Shown: positions 38,741-47,326 of the stretch, piece after piece | Layout: each line of letters starts with the position of its first letter | How positions within the stretch are numbered: position 1 is the first letter of the stretch | DNA from: Allochromatium palmeri | Lineage (GTDB): Bacteria > Pseudomonadota > Gammaproteobacteria > Chromatiales > Chromatiaceae | Length of the DNA stretch: 64,000 bases | Reading direction: 5' to 3' | Assembly (NCBI RefSeq): GCF_009720725.1 | Contig: NZ_WNKT01000002.1 | Location: 124,001-188,000, forward strand | Notes under the pieces: model-generated | Seen by the model: only the letters and a program-made list of their open reading frames with translations | Told to the model about the DNA's origin: nothing | Database searches by the model: none | Program-made: the position numbers and the translations under genes

Positions 38741-39616
38741 TCAAATCAACTCACTATAGAGCGCGTTCACGACCGCGCGTGTCTCTTGCAGTCGCAGCAA
38801 CACGGCATTGCCGGTGTAGCGATCGATCTTGACCAAGCCGGTGTCGGCCATCCAGTCGAGCCAGCGCCGAACCTGGGTCTCGTTCCAGCCGAGTAGGGCG
38901 GTCAGATGGGTGTCGCGCGCGAACTCGGCGAAGGCGAGTTGTCGGTCTTCGCCGTAGCGCTCGTCCCAGAGCAGATAGAGATAGGCGGCATAGGCCGGGA
39001 AAAAGGGGCGCTCGGCCGGGGCCGCCGCGCGCACCAGCAGCGGTTCGTCCGCTGAATCATCCAGGGTCAGGGCGCCGATGGCGGCGAAACTGCTGTCCTC
39101 GGCATACATTCGGGGCACGAGTCCCGAGAGCGATTTGAGATAGCGCTTCTCGCCATGTCGGGCGCGCAGAAAGTCGAGATAGTCGGCCTGCGTGAACCGC
39201 GATCCGAGCCTGAACCAGCCTTCGGCGAAGAGCGTGAACCAGGCATCGGCGACGCCCACGGCTGGGGTGCCGTGCCCGTAGCGGCGCGAGAGCAGTAGAT
39301 GCAGGAGCCAGAGCGTGACCTGCTCGCTCAGGAAGGGGTCTTCGCGCTGCACGATGGCGCCTAGCGGGGTCAGATTCAGGCGCCAGGAGTCGCCCGTTTT
39401 CTCGGCGCTGATCAGGCCCATGCCCAGGGCGTACCGGATCATCGGCTCGACCTTGCCGGTGCTCTTGCCGGTGGGGATGCCGGTCGCGGAGCCGATGGCC
39501 TCTTTGTCGCCGTCACAGCTTTGCACGGCGGCGGGCAACAGTGCCCCGAGCAGACGCCGATCCGGCAGGAAGGTCTGGGGGAAGTTCAGCGGCAAGGGCG
39601 TGGTGTGTATCAACAT
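38741..39616 (-). CDS. DUF4007 family protein (SspB-like), copy 1
   Basis: This 291-residue protein shows the family's pattern: an N-terminal FLPDRRLLGALLP with a helix-turn-helix-like ATGIPTGKSTGKVEPMIRYALGMGLIS segment, the LTPLGAIVQREDPFLSEQVTLWLLHLLLSRR block and a winged C-terminal part. It is diverged from the copy at 61.7-62.7 kb but aligns along its length. In the Ssp system the corresponding protein is reported to nick DNA as part of sulfur insertion; that role here is inference. There is no clear ribosome site before the ATG at 39616. Confidence 0.75.
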   Translation of the reverse strand: MLIHTTPLPLNFPQTFLPDRRLLGALLPAAVQSCDGDKEAIGSATGIPTGKSTGKVEPMIRYALGMGLISAEKTGDSWRLNLTPLGAIVQREDPFLSEQVTLWLLHLLLSRRYGHGTPAVGVADAWFTLFAEGWFRLGSRFTQADYLDFLRARHGEKRYLKSLSGLVPRMYAEDSSFAAIGALTLDDSADEPLLVRAAAPAERPFFPAYAAYLYLLWDERYGEDRQLAFAEFARDTHLTALLGWNETQVRRWLDWMADTGLVKIDRYTGNAVLLRLQETRAVVNALYSELI

Positions 39617-39648
39617 GCGTGGATGATTTCGGTCGAACTGGTGTCCCG

Positions 39649-40665
39649 TTATTCCTGATCGCGATCGACAAAGACGTCTTCCAGACTGTGGGTCGTGAGC
39701 ACACGCGCCGTCCAGGCGCGCAAAGTGTCGGCATCGGCCTGTTGCACGCGCGTCTGCGCCGTCTCGGTGAGCGCGCCGAATTTGAGCGCGAGCAGTTGCA
39801 ATAGGATGGTAGCCGCTTCGGCTTGGCGTCCTTCCTGAAGCCCTTCTTGACGACCTTCTTGGCGTCCTTGCTGGAAGCCTTCCTGACGCGCCTCTTTCAA
39901 AAAGGACACCTCATCGCGCAGTGCGCGTTCGCGCACGAAGGCCAGCCGTCGGGCCTCTTCGTCGGCGCTCAGTTGCCGCACGCGGCTCAATGCGTCCTGA
40001 ATCGGAGCATGGTCGATCGTGGCCATTCGCTGTTCCTCCCGCCAATGTTCGAAGAATGTCACCCAGCCCGACAGCGGTCCGGATCCCAGTCCCAGCCGGT
40101 CGGCCTTGCGCAATTCGATCAGGTTCAACTGCAACACGTTCCCCAGTGTCACTGTGGGTTGATCGCGGTCGCGCATCTCGAAGCGCCACAGTGCCTGAGC
40201 CTTCTGCGCGGGTGTGGCGGTGAACAGGTCGAAGTCCAGCAGATGGATGCCGACCACGGCGCGCAGTTCATCGTAGTCCTCGCCGGTCCCCAGCTGTCGG
40301 CTCAGGGTGCGGGCCAGATAGTACAGTCCGCGTTTGTGCCAGGCGCCGTAGCGGCGGACCTGGATCTCGACGTTGTAGACGTTGCTGGCGGCGTCGCGTG
40401 CCAGGACGTCGAGGATGATGTACTTGCCGCTCAGCTCCGCCGGGTCGATGTTCGGGTTGAGCACCTCGACGGCGGTGATCTCGGGCAGATCCGGGCGCAG
40501 GTCGTTGATCAGGGCCACCAGCAGTTCCGGGGCCTCGCCGAACAGGCGCTTGAACACATAGTCGTTCTTGGGGTCGAGTAGGTCGAGCGCGGTTGTCGTC
40601 TCGGGCATTCGGGGCGGCTCCAGTGGCAGGCTGTCGATGGGATCAAGCGTGCCCAGGGTTTCCAT
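39649..40665 (-). CDS. Rpn family recombination-promoting nuclease / putative transposase
   Basis: This 338-residue protein opens with ALDLLDPKNDYVFKRLFG, the strong signature of the Rpn/PD-(D/E)XK transposase family. The catalytic strand follows as IILDVLARD...VYNVEIQV, giving Asp and ExQ of the PD-(D/E)XK fold. The C-terminal region contains tandem short repeats of the GRQEGRQEG type, also common in this family. The ATG at 40665 is chosen; a longer frame upstream reads as arginine-rich noise. It lies between the restriction gene dptH and the DUF4007 gene, apparently an insertion into the phosphorothioation operon. Confidence 0.85.
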   Translation of the reverse strand: METLGTLDPIDSLPLEPPRMPETTTALDLLDPKNDYVFKRLFGEAPELLVALINDLRPDLPEITAVEVLNPNIDPAELSGKYIILDVLARDAASNVYNVEIQVRRYGAWHKRGLYYLARTLSRQLGTGEDYDELRAVVGIHLLDFDLFTATPAQKAQALWRFEMRDRDQPTVTLGNVLQLNLIELRKADRLGLGSGPLSGWVTFFEHWREEQRMATIDHAPIQDALSRVRQLSADEEARRLAFVRERALRDEVSFLKEARQEGFQQGRQEGRQEGLQEGRQAEAATILLQLLALKFGALTETAQTRVQQADADTLRAWTARVLTTHSLEDVFVDRDQE

Positions 40666-40718
40666 GTTCGGGTGCTCAGTTTGGGTATTCGTTCGTGCTG
40701 ATCGGCATCTTGGAGCCG

Positions 40719-40964
40719 TCAAGCATTTGCCAAATCTGCGGCGAGGGATTCCGGGGCTTGGTTGAAGACCGAAACGCCATGAGTCCCGATGGCGTCCAGG
40801 AAGGCGCGCTTCGAGAGTCCGACCATCTCGGCGCCCTGGCCGAGCGAGAGTCGTCCTTGTCCGTACAGCGTTGCGGCGAGCAGAAGACGGATGTCCTCGG
40901 CCTGTATGTCTAAAGAGTCTGGTATCGACAGGTGCAGTTGGATCAACACGATGTTTTGTTTCAA
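40719..40964 (-). CDS. UPF0175 family protein
   Basis: This 81-residue protein matches UPF0175: an amphipathic N-terminal strand LHLSIPDSL, a helical middle (RLLLAATLYGQGRLSLGQGAEMVGLSKRAFLDAIG) that forms a helix-turn-helix, and a short tail. UPF0175 proteins are regarded as antitoxin-like DNA-binding partners of PIN-like DUF3368 proteins. Here the partner is missing and an Rpn gene follows instead. The start shown is a TTG; a nearby GTG is the alternative. Confidence 0.8.
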   Translation of the reverse strand: MKQNIVLIQLHLSIPDSLDIQAEDIRLLLAATLYGQGRLSLGQGAEMVGLSKRAFLDAIGTHGVSVFNQAPESLAADLANA

Positions 40965-40979
40965 TGATCGGCGCGGATG

Positions 40980-41129
40980 TCATTTGAGCCGCCGCTTCAA
41001 TGCGCATCTCCTGTGCCGGTTCTTCCGGTGAGCGGTGGATCGCGGAACAAATGCCGTAAAAAATACAGCTAATTCATAAAACCGGCTTAGCTCGTAAACC
41101 GCCATATCATGTGCCTTGTTCAAATCCAT
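40980..41129 (-). CDS. Small open frame with a strong ribosome site (doubtful)
   Basis: A 49-residue frame begins at an ATG with gaggagatcggc directly upstream, the same ribosome-site sequence as the SspC-like copy 1 start. It reads MDLNKAHDMAVYELSRF and becomes Arg-rich at the end. No family recognised. It may be the broken 5' end of a toxin or antitoxin gene whose remainder was lost when the UPF0175 gene or the Rpn gene arrived. Confidence 0.3.
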   Translation of the reverse strand: MDLNKAHDMAVYELSRFYELAVFFTAFVPRSTAHRKNRHRRCALKRRLK

Positions 41130-41181
41130 GCCGATCTCCTCAAAATCAAAGCTATTTGATACGAGCATTCGAAGATCGAGT

Positions 41182-41478
41182 TCAAGGCATTTCGTCGCGT
41201 TGCTCTTTGGCGTGCCACACGCGCACGATCACCACGCGATCGCCGTCGATGCGGTATCTCAGGACATAACCACCCCGTCCAAAGGCTTCAAACAGCTCCC
41301 GTCGCCCGCTTCCATCGTTCATCGGCGGGCCGATTTCAGGGAAATCCGACAGCCGATTCGCTCCTTTCAGGATCACTTGCGCGGCTTGACGGGCGGCGTA
41401 CGGATGTTTGTCCATCAGGAACGCACGTAACCGCTCCAGGTCATCGATGGCTTCCGGGAGCCAGATCACATCGGGCAT
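41182..41478 (-). CDS. ParE/RelE-type toxin
   Basis: This 98-residue protein has the family fold signature: WLPEAIDDLERLRAFL at the N-terminus, AAQVILKGANRLSDFPEIGPP in the middle and YVLRYRIDGDRVVIVRVWHAKEQRDE at the C-terminus. ParE members poison gyrase and RelE members cut mRNA; the sequence fits ParE better. It overlaps the upstream antitoxin by 13 bp. Confidence 0.88.
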   Translation of the reverse strand: MPDVIWLPEAIDDLERLRAFLMDKHPYAARQAAQVILKGANRLSDFPEIGPPMNDGSGRRELFEAFGRGGYVLRYRIDGDRVVIVRVWHAKEQRDEMP

Positions 41479-41753
41479 GGCGGGGCCGCCTCGGGCGTCG
41501 CCTCGTCTCCCCAGGTGTTCAGCCAAACGCCGACCTGGGTTTGGGATACTGCGCGTCCGGTGAGCTGGTAGCGCTCCCAGCGCTCCAGATCCTCCCGTTT
41601 TTCCTGTTCATAGCGCTCTTCGCGCTGCACGTACTCCTCGATGGCGGCCTTCATCAGCCAATGGGGACTGCGGGCTTTTACGGTGCTGAGAGCTTTCAAG
41701 CGCTGATGCAGTCCCGCGTCGAGTTTGATGCCGGTGTTGACGAGCTTTTGCAT
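41466..41753 (-). CDS. CopG/RHH-type antitoxin
   Basis: This 95-residue protein begins MQKLVNTGIKLDAGLHQRLKALS, a ribbon-helix-helix N-terminus, followed by SPHWLMKAAIEEYV, the second helix of the fold. The Glu/Arg-rich C-terminal part would wrap the toxin. The ATG at 41753 is preferred over a GTG much further upstream. The DNA just upstream (41765-41795) is AT-rich and should hold the autoregulated promoter. Confidence 0.85.
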   Translation of the reverse strand: MQKLVNTGIKLDAGLHQRLKALSTVKARSPHWLMKAAIEEYVQREERYEQEKREDLERWERYQLTGRAVSQTQVGVWLNTWGDEATPEAAPPCPM

Positions 41754-41986
41754 AGTGGTGGCTTCATCGGTCGTTGTAGGTATTACGACTAAGTACGCTA
41801 AGCGCCCACTTTGATCAAGACTTTTCTGTGCTGAAGGAAAGGCAGATATTCTTGATGGTCTGCGGATGCCGGCTTCGTTGCCTTGCGCATTCAAGCACTT
41901 GGCGATCCCGCTGTAACTCACTCCGGCTTCGTGCCGAAGCGGTTGAGGGCGGTTTGGGAGGGAAATTGAACGACCTATCAGCCGAC
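41754..41986. other. Gap between the TA pair and dptH
   Basis: No complete gene. The minus-strand frame at about 41790-41930 carries SYSGIAKCLNAQGNEAG, faintly like the tail of a serine recombinase, but it is too short to name. Confidence 0.3.
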
Positions 41987-44900
41987 TCAGGCCCCAAATC
42001 CCCGCTCAGCCAGCGCCGTCACCGACACCAGCACGGCTTTTTCCTGCAACCGGCCGGAGGAGGTCAGCACCGGCCCGAGCGACCAGCACTGGCCCTTTTG
42101 CAGGTTCGACAGTCGCTGGCGCCAGTCGGCTTTGGGTTCGCCTGTGGTCTGGCTGAGCAGGGTGGCGAAGCGATCGACTTCGGTATCGGCGGGTTTGAAG
42201 AAGAGCTTGTGACCGGCCTGGAACAGACGGTCGCGTCCTTCCGGGTCGAACTGGCTGGTGGTCTGGGTGGCGAGCAGGAGGGACAGACCGAATTTGCGTC
42301 CTTCGCGCAGCATTTTGTCGATCGGGGAGTCGCTGCTGTGGTCGAGATTCTGGATCTCGTCGAGCACTACCGGGATGGGGCGGTTCTTGTTGCCGTTGTT
42401 GCAGGCGTAATCGTATAGATCCCAGAGCGCGAACTCGGTCACGAGCTTCTGCACGTCGCGTCCCAGGCCCTTGAGTTGCAGGACATGCACCGAGTGTTCG
42501 CCGTGCGTCAACAGGCCCTCCCAGGCCGAGTCGTCGCCTTCGCGAAAGGGTTCGGCTTTGATCAGGGGTTCGAGTTTGTTGGCCAGACTCTCGCCATATT
42601 GGCCGTCCTCGCGTAGCCGGTCGAGCAGTTTGCCGAATGTGAATCCGACGTCAGCGGCGATGCCGTCTTCCAGCACCCGCATCAGTGCGGCTTTCTGCTG
42701 GTCGCCGATGCTTTCATAGACCGATGTAAAGATACTCGCGATGCGCGAGGCGACCTGATAGGGGCTTTCCTTGATCTTGGGTCGCGACGGGTCGATCTCG
42801 TATTCCTGGCGCTTGAAGGGCGTCAGCGGCAAGCGATCCTGGACGACGAAGTGATTCATCGGTTTGGCGGCGCGGTCGAACAGCGGCTCGACCTGATTGG
42901 GCAGAAAACCGTCGGTGTAATCGATGATCAGCGAGTGCAGACCGGCGCGCGCCATCTCGGCCAGCAGGCACTGGATGCCATAGGTCTTGCCTGAGCCTGA
43001 TGCGCCGAAGAGAAGCAGATGGCGGTTGGCCATGTTGGGATGACCATAATGCCAGTAGACCGGCTCGCCATTGGCGCGCGTTCCGATCAGGAGTTGTTCC
43101 GGCAGTGCGAATCCGATCGGTGCGTTCGGCGTTGGGGGCGGAGTCGCGGGGCTGAGGTCGGCCGGCGGCGGTTGCGTGGAGGCGGCGGGTTCGCTCGGCT
43201 CGGGTGCGGCGGGCGGCGACGGCGGCGGATTGGGCGCGGTCGTTTGGGGCGTGCCTGTGGTTGAGGCCGGCATCCAGCGCGAGGTCAGTTCGCGCTCCGG
43301 CGCGGGTGTGGGGAGGTCGAGTTCATCCGGTCCGGGCGGTACGGTCGGCAGGCTCGGTTCGGACGGTTCGAGGGCCGGGCCGATTCGGATCTCGCTTGGG
43401 TCGAGTTCCAGCCGTGCCGTGGTGGTGCGGTCGTCGAACAGGGCCACCAGTCCATCGTGTCCGAGCGCGACGTGCTGGATGGCGAAACCGGCCGGCGCCC
43501 ACAGGGGCGGCTGGATCACGTCCTGGGGTAGTGGGATCGGCGTCAGGCTGGGTGTGGCCCCTTCGGTGTCGGTCCAGAAGGTGAAGATGGCCGCGCGCCA
43601 GGCGATCTCGAAATAGCCCTCGGTGATCTGTTCGAGCGCCTTGTCGAGCCGTCGCCAGTCGGACTCGGCCAGACTGACTACGCCGCGCGAGGTCATGGCG
43701 CGCTGTAACTGCGCCCACCAGTAGCGGCGGTCGAAGCCGGCGCGCTGGATGTCGCGGCGGTTCGGGATCAGCAACTGGCTGAGATGGCTCAGGCCGTCCT
43801 GGGTCTGGAGCAGGGCTTTGTTCAGATGTTCGGGGTTCTGCTGGGCGAGTTTGCATTCGATCAGCGTGGCCTGGATCAGGGGGACGTCGTCCTCGCGCAG
43901 GATCAGCGAGAGCTGCAACAGGTCGGGGCGGTGCGATCCGTCACTGCCTTTGAACCAGTGCAGCAGCGAATCGATAGGGAGCAGTTGCGTCATCGCTGCC
44001 GTGCTTGGGATCGCGAGCAGGCGGCGGATGGCGGCGAAACCGACCACTTCGCGGACCTTCTGGCCTTCGCCGACGACGGCATGGAGCGCGGACAGGCCGA
44101 TAATTTCCTCGGATTCCTCGATCACGCGCTCGGCCATGTCGGCGAAGCCCGCCGCGTCCTGGAACGGCAGCAGTTCGACCAGTTCGCCGCGTACTCGTGC
44201 GGCCAGTTGGCCCAGGGTGTCCTGTTCGGTCGAGATCGATAGGTTCAGTTCGCCATAGGCGCCCAGGCCGGAGGTGAAGCCGAGGATCTTGCGTCGTTCC
44301 TGGCCTTCGGCGGTGCGCAAGAGGCGCTTGTCGACGAAGGGGTCGATACAGGCGACCCATTGCGCGCGTGCGTGCAGTCCGTCGACCAGGGTCGCCCAGG
44401 GGCTGAAGTCGATGCGGCCGAAGATCAGGTGGTCGGGTTGGGTGTCCTGTGGGTGGCGCAGGCGGGCCGAGAGATCGGCGTGCCGGGTTTGGATGCGCAG
44501 GCGGCGGTTGCTCAGCAGGCTCTGGCGCTTGAGCAAATCGCCAAGTTCAATCGGGCGCGGATATTCGGCGATGGGGAAGGGGCCGATATTGTTGTAATCG
44601 AAGGTGAAGGGCGAGGCCGGTTCCGCTTCGCCGATCAGTCCGCCGGACAGGAAGCGGAACAGAAAGGCGATGTCATAGAGGCGTGCTTCTTGTTTCGCCA
44701 TCTCGTCCATCTGTTCGCGCGTCGGGGCGAAGCGGTGGCCGACCGACAGCACCAGCGGGCGACCGCGTTCGCGATAGCGGGCGGTCAGCGCGTCGCGCCA
44801 GGCCATGAGCCGGTTTTCCATCGCCATCGGCGAGGATGAGGTGGTGTAGACCATCAGGTCGCAGTGGAAGGCCGGCCAGTCCGCTGAGCTACGTTTCAGA

Positions 44901-47326
44901 TACTCGCGCAGGAAGCGATCGACGCCGGAGAGGATGAGGCCCAGTTCTTCGACATGGAGGGCGAGGATGCGCAGACCGTCCTCGGCGAAGGGATAGAGAC
45001 TCAGATAGTCGGTCAGCACCTGGACCACGATCTCGCTTTCCTCGCGCAGTCGGGTGTCGTCCGCGCCGTCGTCGTCGCTGTCGTCTTCGCGCAGCAGGGT
45101 TTGGACGGCGAGGCTCTTTTCGACATCGGGCGGTTCGCCAAGGTGGTGCAGCAAGCCGAAGGATTTGATCTCGGCGGAGAGTTTGCGCTCGGCGTTGACC
45201 ACCAGTCCGGCGAGCGGACGATGGATTTCGGCGAGATTCAGAAGCTGGTCGAAGGGAGCGTCGGAGTCGCGTCCGAGCACCAGATCGGCGGCGACTTCGG
45301 GGAAGCCGTCGCAGAGGAAGCGGGCGCGGGTGTAGGTCAGTTCGATGACGGCGGGCGTCAGGCCCCAGGCGATGCCGGCTCGCAGGAAGGCGTCGTTTGG
45401 GTGCAGCGAATCGTCGACCAGCAGGAACGCCTTGTAGAACCGGCGCAGCAGTTCGGCGCTACCTCGGACCTGGATGTCGAGCAGTCGTTCGGCCAGGTCG
45501 ACATAGCCGTTGAGCAGGGGGAGGTAGTGGTCGGCGTTGGCCTGGTAGTAACCCTGTTCGACATAGGTGCCGAGCCATTGGCGATAGGTGCGCGATAGGG
45601 TGCGCGTGGCTTGGGCGAGTGCGGGGTCGAGTACGTTGGGCGCGAGATCGGCGAGCAGGTCGATCAGGGTCAGTTCGCCGAGCGCCTGGCTGACGAGTCG
45701 GTTGGCTTCTTCTTCGTCGGCGGCGTAATAGAGTGCAGTCAGATTGACGGCCGGGACTTGGAACACCGGCAGGGGTTGGGCGTCGATGAGCGTCGGCCAG
45801 TGTTCTTCGATTAGCAGTCGTGCGCCCTCGTAGCGCACACGCTCGGGGTGGGTCGGGCCGAAGGCCCATTGGAAGGGTTTTTTATAGGCGGGTTTGTCGT
45901 CGGTGTCGTCGTGCAGGTGGATGAAGACATCGAAACGGATATAGGGGCGTGCGCGACTTTTGCCGAGTGTGATGGTTTCGGGGTCGAGTGTCAGGCTCAG
46001 ATCGACGGTGTGCTCCCAGCGTTCGCGCGGTTCGTCGATCTGGTCGCTGTCGACCGGCAGGCGCCAGTCGATGCCGGCGATCAGGTCGGGCAGGCCGCCG
46101 AGACAGCCGCGCAGGAGTGCGCGTGCCATGTATTCGACGCCGGTGTCGGCGTCCGGGTCGTCTTGGAGGTCGTGATTGAAGCTCTCGACTTTGATGTGAA
46201 TGGCGGCCAGCGACTCGAACAGTTTGATGTTCGGTTGCTTTTTGCGGTATTCGACCAGGGTTTGCCAGATGGCTTGCAGCATCACATCGAGGCTGAAGCC
46301 GTTTAGGCGTGGAACCTTGGTTGGAGTGGTTTTTTTCTCGCGGGCTTTGAGGACGTCGAGAACCGGGGTCAGGTCGGTTTGTAGCAAGCGCTCGCGCGCT
46401 TGTGTATCGATGTTATGAATGAAGGCGTGCAGGGTCTCGCGATAGTCGTCGAGATCCGCGTAAAGATCCGGTGTCGTGGTTTGGGGGAGTTCGAGCGTGC
46501 CGTCGGCAAAGGCTTTTTCCAATTTCTGCCAGGCTTTCTTTCGTTCCGTCGCTGTTTTAAAACGCTGATGTGAGATGAAACCGGCGGCCTCTTTCAGTCG
46601 CCCTTTGTGGGAGCGGCGTCCGCTGTGATGGCTCGTCAACAGTGGAGGGATGTCCCAGAAGGGCAGTTTAGCCTGGAAGCGTTCGATCAGTTCGCTCAGG
46701 CTGTAGAGATTCGGGGCAGGGCCGATGACTTCGTGTTCCAGGAAATCAGCCAATCGGGCCAGTTGGCGTGGTTGAACATCGAACAGTTCATGAATCTGTT
46801 CATCGAAGTGCTCGATTTCGCGTTCGGTGCCGGAGAGGGCTAGGCGCGTGTTCAGGGTTTCGATCCAGGGGACGAAGCTTTTTTCCAGATGCTGCCAGAT
46901 GCGCTGTTCGTCGACGAGGTGAAAGCCTGAAAGGCCGCCTTGGTCGGTCGCATGATTCAGGCCGACCAGGACGACGACGAGGCCGTCTTTGTCGTCGTCG
47001 CGTATTTGGTTGCGATAGGCGGTCAGGCGGTCTTCACGGTCGATCCAGTGCGGGTGAGTGTCGAAGCGAGCGGCGGCTTGGCGATTGATGCGGCACCAGT
47101 CGTCCCATAGACCGGTGGCGACGCGAAATTCACAGTCGATAGCGTAGTGTTGTGACCAGGTGAGGCGGTGGGTGTCGAGGGCTGTAAATAGGTCGAACGT
47201 GGTATTCGGATCCAGGCTTTGCACGATCAAGCGTGCTTCTTTGGGGCCGCCTGTGGCGTTCAATGCTTGATCCCATTGGCTTTTGATGTAATCGGCCAGA
47301 GTTTCAACGAAAAGATTCATGCCCAC
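41987..47326 (-). CDS. dptH: DptH/SspH-type restriction protein with HerA-like ATPase domain
   Basis: This 1779-residue protein has a long N-terminal part without recognisable motif, a Pro/Ala-rich linker at about 1330-1420 and a C-terminal HerA/FtsK-like ATPase. Walker A is FGASGSGKT with Lys near residue 1447 and Walker B is IPVVLDEIQNL near 1655, followed by LLLATQTTSQF. Size, architecture and its place last in an F-G-H run match the DNA phosphorothioation-dependent restriction protein DptH (SspH in Ssp loci). It starts inside the end of gene G with a 10-bp overlap. Unlike G, F and the sulfurtransferase gene it is GC-rich like the host genome. It probably translocates along or unwinds invading DNA lacking the sulfur mark. 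Confidence 0.82.
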   Translation of the reverse strand: MGMNLFVETLADYIKSQWDQALNATGGPKEARLIVQSLDPNTTFDLFTALDTHRLTWSQHYAIDCEFRVATGLWDDWCRINRQAAARFDTHPHWIDREDRLTAYRNQIRDDDKDGLVVVLVGLNHATDQGGLSGFHLVDEQRIWQHLEKSFVPWIETLNTRLALSGTEREIEHFDEQIHELFDVQPRQLARLADFLEHEVIGPAPNLYSLSELIERFQAKLPFWDIPPLLTSHHSGRRSHKGRLKEAAGFISHQRFKTATERKKAWQKLEKAFADGTLELPQTTTPDLYADLDDYRETLHAFIHNIDTQARERLLQTDLTPVLDVLKAREKKTTPTKVPRLNGFSLDVMLQAIWQTLVEYRKKQPNIKLFESLAAIHIKVESFNHDLQDDPDADTGVEYMARALLRGCLGGLPDLIAGIDWRLPVDSDQIDEPRERWEHTVDLSLTLDPETITLGKSRARPYIRFDVFIHLHDDTDDKPAYKKPFQWAFGPTHPERVRYEGARLLIEEHWPTLIDAQPLPVFQVPAVNLTALYYAADEEEANRLVSQALGELTLIDLLADLAPNVLDPALAQATRTLSRTYRQWLGTYVEQGYYQANADHYLPLLNGYVDLAERLLDIQVRGSAELLRRFYKAFLLVDDSLHPNDAFLRAGIAWGLTPAVIELTYTRARFLCDGFPEVAADLVLGRDSDAPFDQLLNLAEIHRPLAGLVVNAERKLSAEIKSFGLLHHLGEPPDVEKSLAVQTLLREDDSDDDGADDTRLREESEIVVQVLTDYLSLYPFAEDGLRILALHVEELGLILSGVDRFLREYLKRSSADWPAFHCDLMVYTTSSSPMAMENRLMAWRDALTARYRERGRPLVLSVGHRFAPTREQMDEMAKQEARLYDIAFLFRFLSGGLIGEAEPASPFTFDYNNIGPFPIAEYPRPIELGDLLKRQSLLSNRRLRIQTRHADLSARLRHPQDTQPDHLIFGRIDFSPWATLVDGLHARAQWVACIDPFVDKRLLRTAEGQERRKILGFTSGLGAYGELNLSISTEQDTLGQLAARVRGELVELLPFQDAAGFADMAERVIEESEEIIGLSALHAVVGEGQKVREVVGFAAIRRLLAIPSTAAMTQLLPIDSLLHWFKGSDGSHRPDLLQLSLILREDDVPLIQATLIECKLAQQNPEHLNKALLQTQDGLSHLSQLLIPNRRDIQRAGFDRRYWWAQLQRAMTSRGVVSLAESDWRRLDKALEQITEGYFEIAWRAAIFTFWTDTEGATPSLTPIPLPQDVIQPPLWAPAGFAIQHVALGHDGLVALFDDRTTTARLELDPSEIRIGPALEPSEPSLPTVPPGPDELDLPTPAPERELTSRWMPASTTGTPQTTAPNPPPSPPAAPEPSEPAASTQPPPADLSPATPPPTPNAPIGFALPEQLLIGTRANGEPVYWHYGHPNMANRHLLLFGASGSGKTYGIQCLLAEMARAGLHSLIIDYTDGFLPNQVEPLFDRAAKPMNHFVVQDRLPLTPFKRQEYEIDPSRPKIKESPYQVASRIASIFTSVYESIGDQQKAALMRVLEDGIAADVGFTFGKLLDRLREDGQYGESLANKLEPLIKAEPFREGDDSAWEGLLTHGEHSVHVLQLKGLGRDVQKLVTEFALWDLYDYACNNGNKNRPIPVVLDEIQNLDHSSDSPIDKMLREGRKFGLSLLLATQTTSQFDPEGRDRLFQAGHKLFFKPADTEVDRFATLLSQTTGEPKADWRQRLSNLQKGQCWSLGPVLTSSGRLQEKAVLVSVTALAERGFGA

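Noticed and set aside
41789-41921. Possible serine-recombinase fragment upstream of the TA pair
   Set aside because: Only about 20 residues look similar and no catalytic domain is present; insufficient to call.
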